From contig CM060968.1 of assembly GCA_030765045.1 (NCBI GenBank), positions 105,693,904-105,757,903 on the forward strand: a stretch of DNA of 64,000 bases, given 5' to 3'. Both the position numbers and the translations under genes were made by a program. Origin of the DNA: Tenodera sinensis (Eukaryota; Arthropoda; Insecta; Mantodea; Mantidae). Of the stretch, positions 52,735-63,339 are shown piece after piece; positions within the stretch are counted from its first letter, which is position 1; the number at the start of each line of letters is the position of its first letter. Under the pieces are notes generated by a model that was not told the origin of the DNA, did not search any database, and saw nothing but the letters and a program-made list of their open reading frames with translations.

Positions 52735-53533
52735 TTACTTTCTCTACTGGTAAGTAGGGGAAGTATTGTATTCCACCCAAAAATTTGATGTCGAGACTTC
52801 ACCGGAAATATATATTTTGAGACCCCTGAATCCAAAACAAAAAGCATTTTTAGGAAAAGGTCAGTGTGTGTCTGTGTGCCTGTGGACAGCATAACTCAAA
52901 AACGAAAAGTCGGTTAAAAACCAAATTTGGTATTCAAATTTAATATCTTTCAAGGATGCAATACAAAGATTTTGAAGAAAATAATCCCAACCTAAACTAC
53001 AGTTTAGATGAAAAATTTTTCGTAAATTTTGATTTTCTTGAAAATGGCTCTAACGATTTTGATTAAAATGTCAAATGTTTGAAATATTTTGATGACAAAT
53101 GAAATGTATACCTTGAATTTTCTGGCTATAGCCCCTGTAGTCGTATCTACTCTGGACGACTTTTGCATAACTGGTAAACCGTTAGAGATAGACCAAATCA
53201 TACTATACAAAAAATATAGATCTTGCTAAAATACACAATTCATGCCTAAATAGATTTTCTTGAAGGGTGATGTTCCTTGTTATGTGTTTGAGTTTCGGAA
53301 AACAACTTTCGTGAAATGGAACATCGTTGTTCATTTTTTTATATGTTAAGTGTGCAAAGAGAATCTCAAAGCTTTAAAACATTTGACTATCGTACAAAGG
53401 CTACTATATTGTAATATTCCCCTTTCACCTACGAGGAAATAAGCAATAAGATAATTTGTACAAAAGTTTATCTTAACTGACACGAAGAAAATATAGGAGA
53501 GTCATGTGAGTGCAACACATAAGATTTTTTTTT
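52735..53533 (-). mobile_element. Rep1 copy, near full length, young
   Basis: TTACTTTCTCTACTGGTAAGTAGGGG is a perfect 3' inverted motif plus hairpin. The copy is close to consensus up to GAGTCATGTGAGTG and CAACACATAAGATTTTT at the 5' end, with a small deletion before it. The microsatellite is only about ten bases. Confidence 0.92.
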
Positions 53534-53559
53534 CAAATAGGAATATTTTATTCGTTTGT

Positions 53560-53785
53560 TTTCCTCTCTTGGCCTTGCAAAAACAACGGGATTTCAAAGG
53601 GATCACATAGGAGCCAGCTCTTAAAACCTACTGTACAGCCTACTGTATTCCCATATTGCCCTTGCACCTAGAAGAAAATTAGCAATAAGATAATTTCTAA
53701 CAATGCTTATGTTGATTAAAATGTCGATTAATGTTGTTGTTTACAAGAATAGTTTGTATAAGAGTGAGTATAGTTCTACATATAT
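53560..53785 (-). mobile_element. Rep1 5'-half fragment, older subfamily
   Basis: GGGATTTCAAAGGGATCACATAGGAGCCAGC is the older-subfamily block. AGCCTACTGTATTCCCATAT, TAGCAATAAGATAATTTC and TAAGAGTGAGTATAG (degraded GTAGAGAAAG) follow in order. Confidence 0.75.
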
Positions 53786-54074
53786 TTGCGAACACAGTTT
53801 CTCCAAATTGAGCCTTATGCATGGCAATACGTTACGCGACGATCACTTGGTGTATTTTCTAAGACTATGTACTTCGATTTTGTCACCAAATATTGATAGA
53901 CTAATGAACAGATGTTTATCGTACAAGATTTGAAAGTGCTTTCGTAAATCAAACGTAACGCACATATAACTAAACCGCCACTCTGTGGGTTAAAGAGAGG
54001 CAAGGTCCGCGTATAGTGGAAGGAGGTAAGCACAAACTCCCCTCTTTCGTAAGCGTTGTACATCGTTAGTCTAA

Positions 54075-54262
54075 AGTTACTTGATTCTCCTAAAAACTTT
54101 TATTTCTATTTGCTTCATGTTAATTGAAATGAACCGAAGTAGTTTCATTATACATTTCGTTGAAGGTACATAGGTACAATGGAAATAGAGAAAAACCATT
54201 CGATGGTTATTTGTTTTAAATTTAGTCGCTATATACAGTCACTCTTTCCGGTTGCGAGAAGT
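54075..54262 (+). mobile_element. Rep1 5' fragment, older subfamily, preceding Rep2
   Basis: TTTATTTCTATTTGCTTCATG, TTAATTGAAATGAA, GAAGGTACATAGGTACAATG and GTCGCTATATACAGTCAC follow Rep1 order including the older block. Directly 3' lies Rep2 copy b. Confidence 0.65.
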
Positions 54263-54297
54263 AACCGAATAGTGATTGAATCAGAGGTGTTAAGGAA

Positions 54298-54893
54298 CAG
54301 TTATTTATGTAACTAGTATATAATCTGTCACGAGTTTAATATGTTAGCTTTCGCTCATGTGCTAATTTTTACGAGTGTCAATACACATGTTATGTACAAT
54401 GTTTTATGCAATTTTTGCATTAAAATACCTTAATATAGTTAATAAATTTGCTAATGAACAATTATAATGTATCGGAGATCATAGATGTATGACGTAATAT
54501 GGTTGCTAAGCAGATGTTGCTTCATTTGTTTCAACTCTTGTAGAGGAAAATGGAAGAAAATGATAAAACTGTTGAAAATATTCCGCTTGAACGAAGCCAA
54601 CAGTGGTGAGTTTACGTAGACTCTGATTAATATGTATATTGTTGTTAGTTTTGTTTTAAAGTAAACTGAATGAAGTGGTTCTTGTGTTTTAACGTTGCTG
54701 CACTTGCAAGAGTGACGAACTCGGGTATTCTTGTAGATACATTGCAGAAAGGTATGTTGTGGCGATGATGACGTCATTATTGTTTTGTTGCCCTGTGATT
54801 ACATCATTCATTTTTCGGCACTGGTGCCAGAAATGGAGCAATTTTCAATGATTTATGCCGTCCTAATAAGCCGTTTTAATGCTAGTAAAATGG
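54298..54893 (+). repeat. Rep2 dispersed repeat, copy b
   Basis: Matches 6887-7472 over its length (ATGTATGACGTAATATGGTT, GATGACGTCATTATTG, GGCACTGGTGCCAGAAATGG, CGTTTTAATGCTAG). It is bracketed by a Rep1 5' fragment and a Rep1 3' fragment in the same orientation. Confidence 0.75.
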
Positions 54894-54902
54894 TTTTATA
54901 TC

Positions 54903-55008
54903 ATGGATGTCTTAAAACATATTTCTGGTGAAATATCAGTATCCAAATTTTAAGTGGAATGTAAAAATTCCCCTAACTTAGCTACTATACACAGTAGAAA
55001 AAGTAGAA
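54903..55008 (+). mobile_element. Rep1 3'-end fragment, following Rep2
   Basis: GGATGTCTTAAAACATATTT, CTGGTGAAATATCAGTATCC, TAAGTGGAATG and CACAGTAGAAAAAGTAG form a Rep1 3' end with degraded hairpin. Confidence 0.75.
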
Positions 55009-55664
55009 GCATTATAATTTTATACAAGCTGAAATATGTGGAATCTAAACGAAAATAGGAGGTAAATGAGCGCTGATATTGTCATACTATCCAACACAAT
55101 TCGTAGTAAAACGGAACCAACAGAAATGCTTGCTCTAATACGATTTGTTATGTTTAAGCAACATTTGTGGAGGATTAAGCCAGTAGAATCTAACAGAAGT
55201 GACTCGCAAGGGAAAATACAGAAATACCTGAGCTGACCCTTGCTTATGATTGGTTACCTAGAAACTCGTGAACCGCTGACCCTCCCACGCTTCAGATAAA
55301 AAATACCATACACACAGAACAAGAAAGAAAAAAGCATTCACCTCCTACGACTATCTTTCTCTGTCTCTCTCGCATCTACACTCGAAGAAAAGGGGAGAAG
55401 AAAATACCATCAAAGGGAAACACTGCTGTGTTTTGAAAATAAAAGTGGCCTAAGTATAGTTCTAAAAACTACGTACCTAATCGTTTACTTCTTCCTCTTC
55501 TAAAAGTGCTACGGCTTCAAAATTGTCTTGGCGTTCTCAGCGATTCTTTCCCAGGCATTTCAGCCCGGTTCTGGTCATTGTCCAGTTTTATATTCTTAAT
55601 TTTAATATTAACTTGACTTCTTTTGTTATTAGTTTACTTTTACTTAGGTTCGCATCGGTAAAAT
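55009..55664. other. Spacer without recognised genes
   Basis: Nothing recognised. Confidence 0.45.
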
Positions 55665-55882
55665 GGACTCTGTTACCAGCGGGTGGTCAGCCAAGCACCA
55701 GGTATGATAGTGAGGAAGAGGATGATATGAAATGTGGACGAAATCGATGAATTCAAAGGTGATGATGGAGCAATTGATGGATTGAGTGGCTTGGGAAACC
55801 AGAGAAAACCCGCCCAGACGCCCCTTCGTCCCTGGAATCGAACCCAGGACGCCTATGTGGTCTAACCACTCGGCTACGTAGC
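55665..55882 (-). mobile_element. tRNA-derived SINE, family SD
   Basis: Minus strand: TAGCCGAGTGGTTAGACC (A box), GGGTTCGATTCCAGG (B box), then GGTTTTCTCTGGTTTCCCAA and a long body ending at ACCTGGTGCTTGGCTGACCA. A near-intact head, so it could be mistaken for a tRNA gene, but the downstream body is shared with 42885-42975. No clear duplication. Confidence 0.8.
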
Positions 55883-56777
55883 CACCTGGTGTCACTCAAC
55901 ACAAATTATCAAGAATACATTCAAAAACTCTTTTCTGTACATACAATTTTACGAACTAGCATTTTGGATTCTAAAAGTTAATGTTTCCTTGGCAAGCTGA
56001 CGTCATTCAAGGAGCATCTCCCACGCGGAAGCGCGACGTATAAAGCTCACAATATATTACATAGACATACACATGCACACATAACATTACATTACATGCA
56101 CATATATACAAACATACATAACATTATATACCTACATACACATTTTCTCATTTTACAATATTAACTTTGTGGCTATCGATATGAAGAACCTGTATAATGT
56201 GTATTTATTACCTATGCAATAAAGTGATGGAAATATACGAACGTATGCCGTTTTTCCCCTGATGACAAGCACCTACCTCCCGCATTGTTGCGGGGGTGGA
56301 GCTGATGGGCACTGGAGGGTGAGGTGTGAGAGGGGAAACCAACAGAGGTAAAACACATATAGAAATCGCCATCTTGAAATGAATGCACTAGGTATAATGG
56401 GTTTTACGTGCGTTATCTGTGAAGAGAGAGATATATTATAATGAACTCTGACGTGAACACAGAGAACCATATCTGAATATCCTCACAACATATTGCCCTG
56501 TAAATTGAAATGACATGCGTGTACATTGGCTGTTTATCTACAATATGGAAGCAGCTCTCTTCAGTGGCGGTTTATGCATTTAGGCATGCCAAAGTAAACA
56601 CCAACTAAATATTTACTAGTAATATCCATACAAATCAGATGTTATATAGTTTTGTAAGTTTCTTACGCACTCTTATACAATTTTTTCGTACAGAAGAGTA
56701 TTCTTCATTTTAGGAATCAATTCTTTAAAGTGGATTGGCTATTCCGGTTCCGCAATACAGCTTTGCCTAATTTGCGC
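55883..56777. other. Spacer; CATA-rich stretch
   Basis: ACATACA/ACATTACAT-rich DNA at 56060-56150. Nothing else recognised. Confidence 0.45.
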
Positions 56778-56840
56778 GCGCATGCGTGTGTGTGTAAAGA
56801 ATTATAACTCAAAAACGAAAACTCGGTTAAATAGCAATTT
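56778..56840 (-). mobile_element. Rep1 fragment abutting next copy
   Basis: GCGTGTGTGTGTAAAG, ATAACTCAAAAACGAAAACT and CGGTTAAATAGCAA are the microsatellite-proximal part of a minus copy. It stops where the next copy's 3' end begins. Confidence 0.75.
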
Positions 56841-56982
56841 TTACCTTTTCTACTACGTATATTAAGTAGAGAAAGTATTGTATTCCACCCTAAAACACGA
56901 TGTCGGGATTTCACCAGAAGTACACGTTCTAAGGCCCCCTGAATAAAAAAAAAACAAAAAACATTTTTAGAAAAAGGTCCAG

Positions 56983-56986
56983 GTGT

Positions 56987-57057
<71 letters not shown>
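56983..57057. repeat. (GT)n microsatellite inside Rep1
   Basis: Nearly pure GT at the standard site. Confidence 0.95.
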
Positions 57058-57058
<1 letters not shown>

Positions 57059-57436
57059 GCTAAAAACCAAAGTTGGTATTTAAGTTTAATGTCTTTCGAG
57101 GATACGACACGAAGATTTTGAAGAAAATAGCCGCACCCTAAACTACCCTTTACACGGAACATTTTTCAAAATGTTTCATTTTCTTCAAAATGACTCTAAC
57201 GATTTTGATTAAAATGTCATATGTTTAAGATATTCGTATGACAAATGAAAAGTATATTTTGAATTTTCTGGCTATAGCCCATGCAGTCGTATTAACTCTG
57301 GACTACTTTTGCATAACTGTTAAACCCTTAGAGAGAGACCAAATCATACTGAACAAAAAATGTAGATCTTGCTAAAATACACAATTTATGTCTAAATAAA
57401 GTTTCTTGTTATGTGTGTGAGTTTCGGAAAACTTAA

Positions 57437-58146
57437 AGGACACTAAGAGTGAAATTTTCGTTAAAATTGTCAAAAAGTCGAAAATTGTTTTTTTACCTTA
57501 AAATGTTCCTGGAACACCTGTGCATTTGGATCAGCTAACATTTTTCATATCCCCCACTCCATGTGGTCATTACGACCCTTTCAAATAGCGCTCTTCCCTT
57601 AATGTACACAGCATGTTCATATATAAAAGCCTGTTTTTCTCAAAACTACATTTCTGCATATTCCAAAAGAAGGTCGCGTCTGAGTTTTGCTTCAAATTCA
57701 GTGAAAATTTCCAAAAGTATTAATAAATAGCAGCTAAACAAAACTATGCTTCAATATTGATGTTATCAACATGAATTCCAAAACCATTTTTTTTGTATGA
57801 AAAAAAAAATCAATAATTTTTAAGATTAAAATTTCTTTGTTATAAAAAAAATATGTACAGCATAGTCAGGAAACGTATTTGAAATATCTCTTCATACAAT
57901 TGTTACCAATGTTTTAGAGTATCAGTTCTGCCAATATAAATTCATTTTGAAAAGTCAATAGACGCGAGCTCTATTTTGAAAATGTGCCTATTAAATTCAT
58001 AAAATAATTTATATATCATAAACGAATTATCCAATTTTAATGAAATTTGGTATAGCTTCCATTCTAATATAAAAACAAACACAGTAAAAATTTCAGAAAA
58101 ATCTATCAAGAAATGTGGAACTTTCAAATTTGACTCCCAGTGTCCC
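57437..58146. mobile_element. TTAA-flanked MITE, piggyBac-type
   Basis: Terminal inverted repeats of about 21 bp (AGGACACTAAGAGTGAAATTT at 57437-57457; AAATTTGACTCCCAGTGTCCC at 58126-58146, four mismatches when folded) flanked by TTAA at 57433-57436 and 58147-58150. The uninterrupted Rep1 sequence at 24265-25069 and 58181-59078 has a single TTAA at this point. TTAA duplication is characteristic of piggyBac-superfamily transposition. No transposase frame, so non-autonomous. Interior AT-rich. Confidence 0.88.
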
Positions 58147-58180
58147 TTAAAACTTTCGAGAAACAGCACATCGTTATTCA

Positions 58181-58804
58181 TTTTTTACTTTCTCTACTGG
58201 TAAGTAGGGGAAGTATTGTATTCCACCCAAAAATTCTATGTCGAAATTTCACCGGAAATGTTTTGAGGCCCCCTGAATCCAAAAAAAAAAAGCATTTTTA
58301 GAAAAAGGTCCGTGTGTGTGTGTGTGTCTGTGTCTGTCAGTCTGTCAGTCTGTGGACAGCATAGCTCAAAAACGAAAAGTCGGTTAAAAACCAAAGTTGG
58401 TATTTAAGTTTAATGTCTTTCAAGGATGTGACACGAAGATTTTGAAGAAAATAGCCCCACCCTAAACTACCCTTTACATGGAAAATTTTTCGAAAATTTT
58501 GATTTTCTTGAAAATGGCTCTAACGATTTTGATTAAAATGTCATATGTTTGAGATATTTTTAAGACAAATGAAATGTATATCTTGAATTTTCTGGCTATA
58601 GCCCCTGTAGTCGTATTTACTCTGGACGACTTTTGCATAACTGTTAAACCGTTAGAGATAGACAAAATCTTACTGTACAAAAATGTAGATCTTGCTAAAA
58701 TACATAATTTATGTCTCAATAAATTTTCTTGTAGGGTGATGTTCCTTGTTATGTATTTGAGTTTCGGAAAACTTAAAACTTTCAAGAAATGGATCATCGT
58801 GGTT

Positions 58805-58846
<42 letters not shown>

Positions 58847-59078
58847 TGTGTTAAGCGTGCAAAGAGAACGGAATATCAGAGCTTTAAAAGATTTTACTAT
58901 CACATAAAGCCTTTTGTATACTAATGTTTCCCTTTCACCTACAAGGAAATAAGCAATAAGATAATTTGTACAAATGTTTATCTTAACTAACAAGAAGAAG
59001 ATATAGGAATAAGAGTTTGTAAGAAGGTTAGTAGAAGAGTAGAGAAAGTCATGTGAGTGCAACACATCAGATCTGTTT
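58181..59078 (-). mobile_element. Rep1 copy, full length, young
   Basis: The best complete reference copy: TTTTTTACTTTCTCTACTGG with TAAGTAGGGG at the 3' end, a GT tract near 58311-58326, CTGTCAGTCTGTCAGTCTGTGG, and GTAGAGAAAGTCATGTGAGT and CAACACATCAGATC at the 5' end. A T-tract of 39 bp (58807-58845) lies within it. Confidence 0.95.
58807..58845. repeat. Poly(T) tract inside Rep1
   Basis: Expanded from the consensus GTTCATTTTTTTATATG, a different internal site from the other two Rep1 T-tracts. Confidence 0.95.
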
Positions 59079-59774
59079 TTTTATCTGGGTCTAAGGGAGA
59101 GAAGGGTGAGATGTTTCATGTTTAAAAAATCGCAACTCGGTGTGTAATATCAATATGACAATGGCCACCTGTTGGAAGAGCAAGATTCCGCTAACAAAGA
59201 ACGCTGTGATCAGAAATGTTTCTGTTCTCACTGGGGGTCGTACATAGCAGAAGAAATATTACACTACACACAGGAAATACGGGGTTGGCGGTTCGGCGTG
59301 ATCCAAGCGGGATTTATTTCCGTTGAGGAGGACCTTTATTATTACGACCCATAATTCATCGTTGCATCCAGCAACTTTCTCTGCTTGAGAGGTCTTCTGC
59401 GATAACTTGACGAAAAGTGGCCTATCGATAAGTTGTAGAGATAAGGAAGTCTACATCGTGTATCACTATCAACACGGACTTCGCCATCATATCTCACCAT
59501 GTGCTCTATTTTCCTGTTATGTAGTGTGCTTGATCAACAGGTGATAACTCAAGTCTACCAATCTATCAGCAGGCTGCATTAAAAGGAAATTATGGATATG
59601 TTGCAGCGTAGTATTATCTCGCAATGTTTTTGTGTCCAGTATTTATTATTAATTGAGAAAAATAAGAGTAAATAAATCTGTTAAATAGTGGCTAAACTTT
59701 CAAAAATATTAATTTTATTTTGAGTGACTACCCGAAGTTCTAAGGATTGGTTTTAAATTCAAATGGCGATTTAA
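59079..59774. other. Spacer without recognised genes
   Basis: A 60-codon frame (59172-59354) in balanced DNA has no recognised motif. Confidence 0.4.
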
Positions 59775-59775
59775 A

Positions 59776-59871
<96 letters not shown>
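59775..59871. repeat. (TAA)n microsatellite at a Rep1 truncation point
   Basis: About 32 TAA units passing straight into TAAACATTCGTACAAATT of Rep1. Confidence 0.97.
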
Positions 59872-60628
59872 CATTCGTACAAATTATCTTATTGCTATTT
59901 CCTTTTAGGTACAAGGGGAATATTAGATTACATTGGGCTTTGAGTGATAGTCAAATCTTTTAAAGCTTTGAGATTCCGTTCTCTCTGCACACTTCACATA
60001 AAAAAATGAACAACGATGTTTCATTTCACGAAAGTTTTAAAATTTCCAAAACTCACACACATAGCAAGGAATATCTTAGAAATGGTTCACCCTACAAGAA
60101 AATTTATTGAGACATAAATTGTGTATTTTAGCAAGATCTATATTTTTTGTATAGTATGATTTGGTGTATCCCTAACGGTTTACCAGTTATGTAAAAGTCG
60201 TCCAGAGTAAATACGACTACAGGGGCTATAGCCAGAAAATTCAAGATATACATTTCATTTGTAATCAAAATATATCAAACATATGAAATTTTAATCAAAA
60301 TCAATGGAGCCATTTTCAAGAAAATCAAAATTGTCGAAAAATGTTCGATGTAAAGGGTACTTTAGGGCGGGACTATTTTCTTCAAAATGTTCGTGTCGCA
60401 CTCTTGGAAGACATTAAACTTAGATACCAATTTTGGTTTTTAACCGACTTTTCGTTTTTAAGTTATGCTGTCCACAGACACACACACAGACACACACACA
60501 GAACTTTTTCTAAAAATGCTTTTTTTGGATTCAGGGGGTCTCGAAACATATATTTCCGGTGACATCTCGACAGAATTTTTGGGTGGAATACAATACTTCT
60601 CCTACTTACCAGTAGAGAAAGTGAAAAT
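59868..60628 (+). mobile_element. Rep1 copy, 5' truncated at TAA array, young
   Basis: Starts at ATAAACATT (about 90 bp into the consensus) and is close to consensus to CCTACTTACCAGTAGAGAAAGTG, a perfect 3' hairpin. CA tract short and mixed (CACACACAGACACACACAC). Confidence 0.93.
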
Positions 60629-61375
60629 AATAATAATATGCAACTTGTTTCGTATGTTTATATCTTGGACGAAAACTAACATTTTGCAAAATGTTCTTCA
60701 TATTTAGCAATAATAGAGAGTAAAGATGCCTTTTTGTAGGTGTATGGTATGGATGATTTTTATAAGGGAAACGCAAGATTTGAGTAGAGAGGGATTAATC
60801 TGGCTGACTACGTGTGCATGCTAAGTGCCAGGGGTGCAATACTCTACACGCAGTTTCGTGATGTCATGATTGACAGACAGGTGGCAGCTGGAATGCGGCG
60901 TCTGGTCTGTCCAACTTGAACTCTTGTGAAACTTGTATGTGCTAGCTGGTCCCGCCATTATCACACACGATGTGGTTTTCCTTGAACCACAACAAAACTA
61001 GAAACAAATACATAAAAACAAACAGCGATAAAAACACGGCCCAGTAACACGCAAGCAAGCAAGCAAGCCCTTCGCCCCGTTTCTTCTCTCGTGATTTTTC
61101 CAGACCTGAAACAAAAAGAACGAGTTTTGTGCTGCGTTACCCTATCTTTAAGTGCACCACCGGCCCCCCGGGGCAGAAACCCTGGCGGGTCGTTCAATCC
61201 GTCAGTAGAGATGGCAGGTACCGCTTTCAATTAATACTATCCAGTTCAATCGCCAAAAATAGTATTGACTAGCATAGTTACCTCAAGAGTCATTTTCAGT
61301 CATTGAACTACGAACCTACTGGTGGACAATTCGCTGCTCAGAGATTGGTCTATGTAACTGGATACCCAACTTATA
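60629..61375. other. Spacer; GC-richer island
   Basis: 60830-61230 is GC-richer, with (CAAG)n at 61051-61068. No coding motif recognised. Confidence 0.4.
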
Positions 61376-62172
61376 TTTTTACTTTCTCTACTGCAGATAC
61401 TAAGTTGAGGAAGTATTGTATACCACCAAAAAAAATCACCGACGAGACTTCACTGGAAATGTATCTTTTGAGGCCCCTTGACTCCCCCCCCCCCCCCAAA
61501 AAAAAGCATTTGTAGAAAAACGTGGGCGGTTGTGCGCGTATGTGTATCAGTCTATCAGTCTGTGGCCACCATAATGCAAAAACGAAAAGTTAGTTAAAAA
61601 CCAAAGTTTGTATTTAAATTTAATGTCTTAAGGATGCGACACGAAGATTTTGAAGAAAATTGCTCCATCCTAAATTACCCTTTACATGGAAAAATTTTCG
61701 AAAATTTTGTTTTTCTCAAAAATAGCTGTAACGATTTTGATTAAAATGCCATATGTTTGAGATGTTTTTATGATAAATGAACTGTATATTCTGAATTTCC
61801 GGGCTGTAAACCATAAGAGATAGACCAAACGTTACTATACTAAAATTTACATCTTGCTAAAACACACTCTTTTTGTAGACTGAAGCATTTCCGCGTTATT
61901 TTTGTGAGTTTTGGAAAACATACTTTCATCAAATGGAACATCGTTATTCATTTTTTATATGTTAACTGTACAAAGAGAACGGAATTTGAAAGCTTTAAAA
62001 GATTTGACTATCGCTCAAAGCCCAGTATATTCCCGTATTCCCCTTGCACCTACAAGGAAATAAGCAATAAGATAATTTCTGCAAGTGTGTATCTCAACTA
62101 ACATGAAGATATAGGTATAAGAGTTTGTAAGGATGGTTAGTAAAAGAGTAGAGAAAGTTACATAAGATTTTC
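61376..62172 (-). mobile_element. Rep1 copy, near full length
   Basis: TTTTTACTTTCTCTACTGCAG at the 3' end, a C14 tract at about 61484-61497, short mixed GT DNA, and GTAGAGAAAGTTACATAAGA at the 5' end. About 60 bp around the GTCCAGAGTAAAT region is deleted. Confidence 0.9.
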
Positions 62173-62199
62173 CACACTGTAATGGACAATAGTAGAGTT

Positions 62200-62863
62200 T
62201 AAGTTAGGCCAAACAATTCTAAATGCTGTCCTGTTTGCAGATCATCAGGCCATTTTTGCAGATACGGAAGACAGACCACTAGTAGCTTTGTACCAACTCG
62301 ACAAAACAAATTCAAAGTACAATTTGACTATTTTAGTAGAGAAAACGAAACTGATGGCCTTCCAACCTGATAAAAATTACTCCTCAACAACAAAGGCTAG
62401 AAAAAGTAAAATATATAGCTACTTTGGATGTGATATTTCTTATGAACATGATAGCAATTTAAATCAAAAAATAAGTATATACACTTTAAAACATATAAAA
62501 CGAGTATTGTCAGACAAAACAAGAAGAGATGCAATTTCATAAAACTATGGCAGTGACCATTATATTTATAGAGCCGAGACCTGCATCTGGAATAGAAATG
62601 AGAAAAGAATAATTCAAACAGCTGAAATGAAGTTTTTTATATACGTAGCTGACTGTAGTATTAAAGGTAACATTAAAAGTGAAACACTGAGAGAGCAAAT
62701 TAAGTATTTAATTTAAGCGACAAAATTAGGGAGTGCATAATAAAATGGCAAAATGATATCTCTCGAATGCCAGAAGAAAGACTTAATCAAATAGGCCCTG
62801 CAGTACAAACAGTTGATAGCAGAGAAGTTGGAAGACCACTCAGATCCTTATGGTGTTGATAGA

Positions 62864-62908
<45 letters not shown>
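62200..62908 (+). pseudogene. LINE ORF2 C-terminal relic with (GAT)n tail
   Basis: Readable reverse-transcriptase pieces: NAVLFADHQAIFADTED, VEKTKLMAFQPDK, YFGCDISYEHDSNLNQKI (frame open 62288-62542), then after a stop NYGSDHYIYRAETCIWNRNE, QTAEMKFFIYV and, in later frames, CQKKDLIK. FAD[D]-x-x-I, then K(S/T)K, then LGC-x-IS, then YGSE, then MKF is the standard order for a large group of arthropod non-LTR elements with microsatellite tails. The second catalytic Asp reads His, so it is inactive. The (GAT)n tail is at 62862-62908. Confidence 0.78.
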
Positions 62909-63339
62909 ATCCAGCTCGGAGTAGCTTGTTGTGGCACTACTATTTCCCAAACAGCTTTCTCGATGTTAAAATAGTTGGGTATTACTCAAAAATAAGTAAT
63001 TTGCAAGTATTGTCTGTAAGTGCAAGATTTCTAATGTTCTGGTTGAAGCAGAGCGTTTAGAAGGAGAAGTGTGATCACTGCTGTAGTTCATGTGTTCCGC
63101 CACACAGATGGCAGTGCAACTGCTAGTGCGGTACAATGCTAATACGAACACTAGCGTTTAGCAGGAGATTCAGCTGGAAAAGTAGCAAAGGAGAAGAATA
63201 GTGTCGTTTAACAATAACTAATTCACGCATGCACATTCTGACAGCCATTCACAGAAATTCAAGACAATAATGTTACCACTAGAATGCAAAATGGCATTAA
63301 AGGAATGAAGTAAAAGTATAATTTCCTGTGAATGAAGAG
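62909..63339. other. Spacer without recognised genes
   Basis: Nothing recognised. Confidence 0.45.

Larger units (their letters stand above)
56841..58187 (-). mobile_element. Rep1 copy interrupted by a TTAA MITE
   Basis: 3' end TTACCTTTTCTACTACG...AAGTAGAGAAAG, then collinear to TTTCGGAAAACTTAA (57436). After 710 bp of foreign DNA it resumes TTAAAACTTTCGAGAAACAG, ACATCGTTATTCATTTTTT and is cut off at 58187 by the next copy. Confidence 0.88.

Noticed and set aside
55810..55882. Possible tRNA gene on the minus strand
   Set aside because: Continuous with a SINE body also found at 42885-42975.
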